Shown piece by piece: positions 33,821 through 35,628 of a stretch of 35,628 nucleotides of DNA (within the stretch, counting starts at the first letter, position 1; every line of letters begins with the position of its first letter). A program made the position numbers and the translations under genes. Where the stretch lies: the NCBI GenBank assembly GCA_903877115.1, contig CAIRCS010000207.1:1-35628 (forward strand), in the 5' to 3' direction. This stretch comes from an uncultured Legionella sp. GTDB lineage: Bacteria; Pseudomonadota; Gammaproteobacteria; Legionellales; Legionellaceae. The notes beneath the pieces are model-generated. The model did no database searches. It had not been told where the DNA came from and worked only from the letters and a program-made list of their open reading frames with translations.

Positions 33821-33870
33821 TGCCCCAAAAAAGCCCCGGAATTTTAAAATAATGCCCCAATGGTGCCCCA
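33821..33870. repeat. Short direct repeats TGCCCCA downstream of ssrA
   Basis: TGCCCCA at 33821, 33853 and 33864 plus a degenerate AGCCCCG at 33832; AT-rich flanks. Confidence 0.5.
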
Positions 33871-33952
33871 AATTTTAGGTTGTAATTTGCTCTAAATGGG
33901 TTGAATTTATCATATATGGCGATCATGATTTCCTGCTTTTTATGATAAACAT

Positions 33953-34162
33953 TTATACTGCACGTAGGCTGCTATTCGTTGCTTTGTTGCCATATTCTAC
34001 CCATTTTTCAATTTCAACGACATTAATCCATATATTGCCGTCAGGACCTATTTTACATTGCACACCATCAAGCCATATCCCGCGCTTGCGTTTAGCGTGG
34101 ACAGCATTAGAAGTGTCACCAGAGTCCTGGCAGTATTTTTTTAGCTTTACCCATTTTATCAT
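33953..34162 (-). CDS. Excisionase-like small protein
   Basis: MIKWVKLKKYCQDSGDTSNAVHAKRKRGIWLDGVQCKIGPDGNIWINVVEIEKWVEYG resembles phage/ICE excisionases (W-V-L..Y..xTG.T..AV..KR..G.W.DG...PDG.IWIN..E..KWVE). AAAGGAGTGGG RBS. Confidence 0.7.
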   Translation of the reverse strand: MIKWVKLKKYCQDSGDTSNAVHAKRKRGIWLDGVQCKIGPDGNIWINVVEIEKWVEYGNKATNSSLRAV

Positions 34163-34188
34163 TGTCCCACTCCTTTGTTATATGATAT

Positions 34189-34452
34189 TTATGTCAAGCT
34201 GCAGTCCAACTGGGAGCTGCATCTCAACCAACTGTTTTGATTAATATTAACTTCAAGAACCATCTGATAAAGTTTGATCAGTTGTAGCTCCGACGTAAAA
34301 ACTGACGGTATTAAGCCATCATGATGAATCGATCGCATGTTTTTTATTGAAGAGTTAGATAGGTCTGCAATATTTTTTAACGTGTAATGAGTTGACTCTA
34401 ATAAATACTGGATCATCCCCTGATAGATTTGTATTTTTAAGTTTTTTTCCAT
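34189..34452 (-). CDS. Small putative HTH DNA-binding regulator
   Basis: From ATG 34452 (RBS GAGGGAG): MEKNLKIQIYQGMIQYLLESTHYTLKNIADLSNSSIKNMRSIHHDGLIP...; 87 aa, with a YTLKNIADLSNSSIKNMRSI helix-turn-helix-like segment. Confidence 0.6.
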   Translation of the reverse strand: MEKNLKIQIYQGMIQYLLESTHYTLKNIADLSNSSIKNMRSIHHDGLIPSVFTSELQLIKLYQMVLEVNINQNSWLRCSSQLDCSLT

Positions 34453-34469
34453 AATAACTCCCTCTATAT

Positions 34470-34488
34470 TTGATATGATTATTATCAA
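34470..34488. promoter_or_regulatory. Operator-like dyad O1, overlapping the -10 of the HTH gene
   Basis: TTGATA-TGATTAT-TATCAA, perfect 6-bp inverted repeat. Confidence 0.65.
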
Positions 34489-34506
34489 TATACGAAGAAA
34501 TGTCAA
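34478..34506 (-). promoter_or_regulatory. Promoter of the HTH gene
   Basis: On the minus strand TTGACA (34506-34501), 17-nt spacer, AATAAT (34483-34478). Confidence 0.6.
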
Positions 34507-34512
34507 CTTATT

Positions 34513-34531
34513 TTGATACGAAGCATATCAA
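34513..34531. promoter_or_regulatory. Operator-like dyad O2, just upstream of the -35 of the HTH gene
   Basis: TTGATA-CGAAGCA-TATCAA, same half-sites and spacing as O1. Confidence 0.65.
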
Positions 34532-35523
34532 TTATGCCGTGTATTTTTTCCGAGGATATATTTTTTCAACATCTACTGGTTGATAACGAGGGTCTCTTAT
34601 TAGGGCGTAAAACAGGTTGGGTTGTTCAGAAATAGGAATGGCATCAAAAAGAAAATGGTGCCACTCGCTGACAGGGCGCATGGAGTCAACTTCTTTTGGA
34701 AGAAAAGGTAATTTTTCTTTTTTAAATAATGTATTGGCAATCGATAATTCTTCATGCTCTTGAGCTATAGCAGCATACATATCAATCATTTCACTTGATG
34801 AAATCGCAAGCGTCATGGGAGTGCCATCGTACGTAATGAATAAAACATTGCCTTGCTTGTCCAATAAATAAAACTCTACAGCACCTAATTCATGCATTTT
34901 ATTTTTCAAAAAATCAATTATAAGTGGGTTGTTTATCAAAGGGATGGCCATTTCTAGGGTGGTCCCTAGTGCTTGTTTAGATAGAGAATAAAAATAATTT
35001 TTTTGCATTCTGTCGATGATGGTAATTAATTGATCAGCCAAATTAGGAGCGTCTTTTAACAGGAAAAAATCAATGATACCTTCATTAAACGCTTCTGTCG
35101 CAATTTTTCGATCTTTGCTAGCGGTTAACATAACTTTTTTAACGGGATGATCGCTTAATTGCCTACAAAAATTAATACCATCTAATATTGGCATCATACG
35201 ATCCACAATAACTACTGATATTTCTGAAAAGCGATCAGGATTATAGATTAGATTGGATGCTTCCCCCACCTTTAAGTTAAATAAACTTTCGCTATGACTG
35301 AGTAGATTTATTTCCAAATCTTCTCAAACTTCATATATTCTTTGCGGACTTTTACGCTGAGACAAATGTGCGCTTTTGATTTTGTTTAAGCGGCCATTGG
35401 ATCGGAAAAATAAATCGATATCATGTCTCGCGGCAATCTATTTTTTACAGCAGAAAGAAACGCTTGTTGATCATCTACAAAAACTGCTGTACTGGGATGG
35501 TAGTAATTTAACATTTTGTCCAT
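34532..35523 (-). pseudogene. Response regulator (REC domain plus unknown C-terminal domain), disrupted
   Basis: Minus-strand ATG 35523 with AAAGGAGAG RBS encodes MDKMLNYYHPSTAVFVDDQQAFLSAVKNRLPRDMISIYFSDPMAA then stop (35388-35386). Adding one base restores AALNKIKSAHLSQRKSPQRIYEV-stop(35326-35324)-EDLEINLLSHSES...VVIVDRMMPILDG...KVMLTASKD, so both halves of one REC domain lie in different frames. Confidence 0.75.
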
Positions 35524-35628
35524 TTATTTTCTCTCCTTTTCAACATCCCAATGACAAAAACTACCTTCAATTTGAGTCGTACCTTCCTCTAATGCGCTAA
35601 TCAAGGAGGCATACTGCGAAGAATCACC
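35524..35628 (-). CDS. C-terminal end of an unidentified protein running off the window
   Basis: Open minus-strand frame GDSSQYASLISALEEGTTQIEGSFCHWDVEKERK-stop, with TAA directly abutting the response-regulator ATG. Confidence 0.55.
   Translation of the reverse strand, partial: GDSSQYASLISALEEGTTQIEGSFCHWDVEKERK

Noticed and set aside
33663-33926. 87-aa minus-strand ORF ending WWRRRELNPRPQALCH
   Set aside because: The C-terminal part is antisense translation of the tmRNA 3' end, a common artefact; the rest lacks integrase motifs.
35376-35600. 74-aa plus-strand ORF
   Set aside because: Lies antisense to the better supported response-regulator N-terminus and the partial upstream gene.

Overview
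The window looks like gammaproteobacterial chromosome, probably from a Legionellales-like lineage (inferred from gene content and order; not verified). Most of it is housekeeping: rnr-rlmB, metG-rsxB-nth-crcB-DUF190, a complete atpIBEFHAGDC operon with glmU diverging upstream, a three-gene arginine-to-putrescine operon (aguB-speA-aguA), tkt-gap-pgk, oligopeptidase A, a DUF1841 protein and the tmRNA gene ssrA. Accessory content includes a 5'-truncated large membrane protein with an acidic C-terminus (1..2853), a second large multi-TM orphan (28814..30550), and several palindromic repeats. The most interesting part is the segment downstream of ssrA (33714..35628). It resembles the edge of an integrated element: repeated TGCCCCA motifs, an excisionase-like ORF, and a small HTH-like regulator whose promoter carries two identical TTGATA-N7-TATCAA dyads about 43 bp apart. 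Next to these is a response-regulator gene that I reconstruct as broken by one 1-nt deletion and one in-frame stop. All calls are from reading the sequence; no database search was run.
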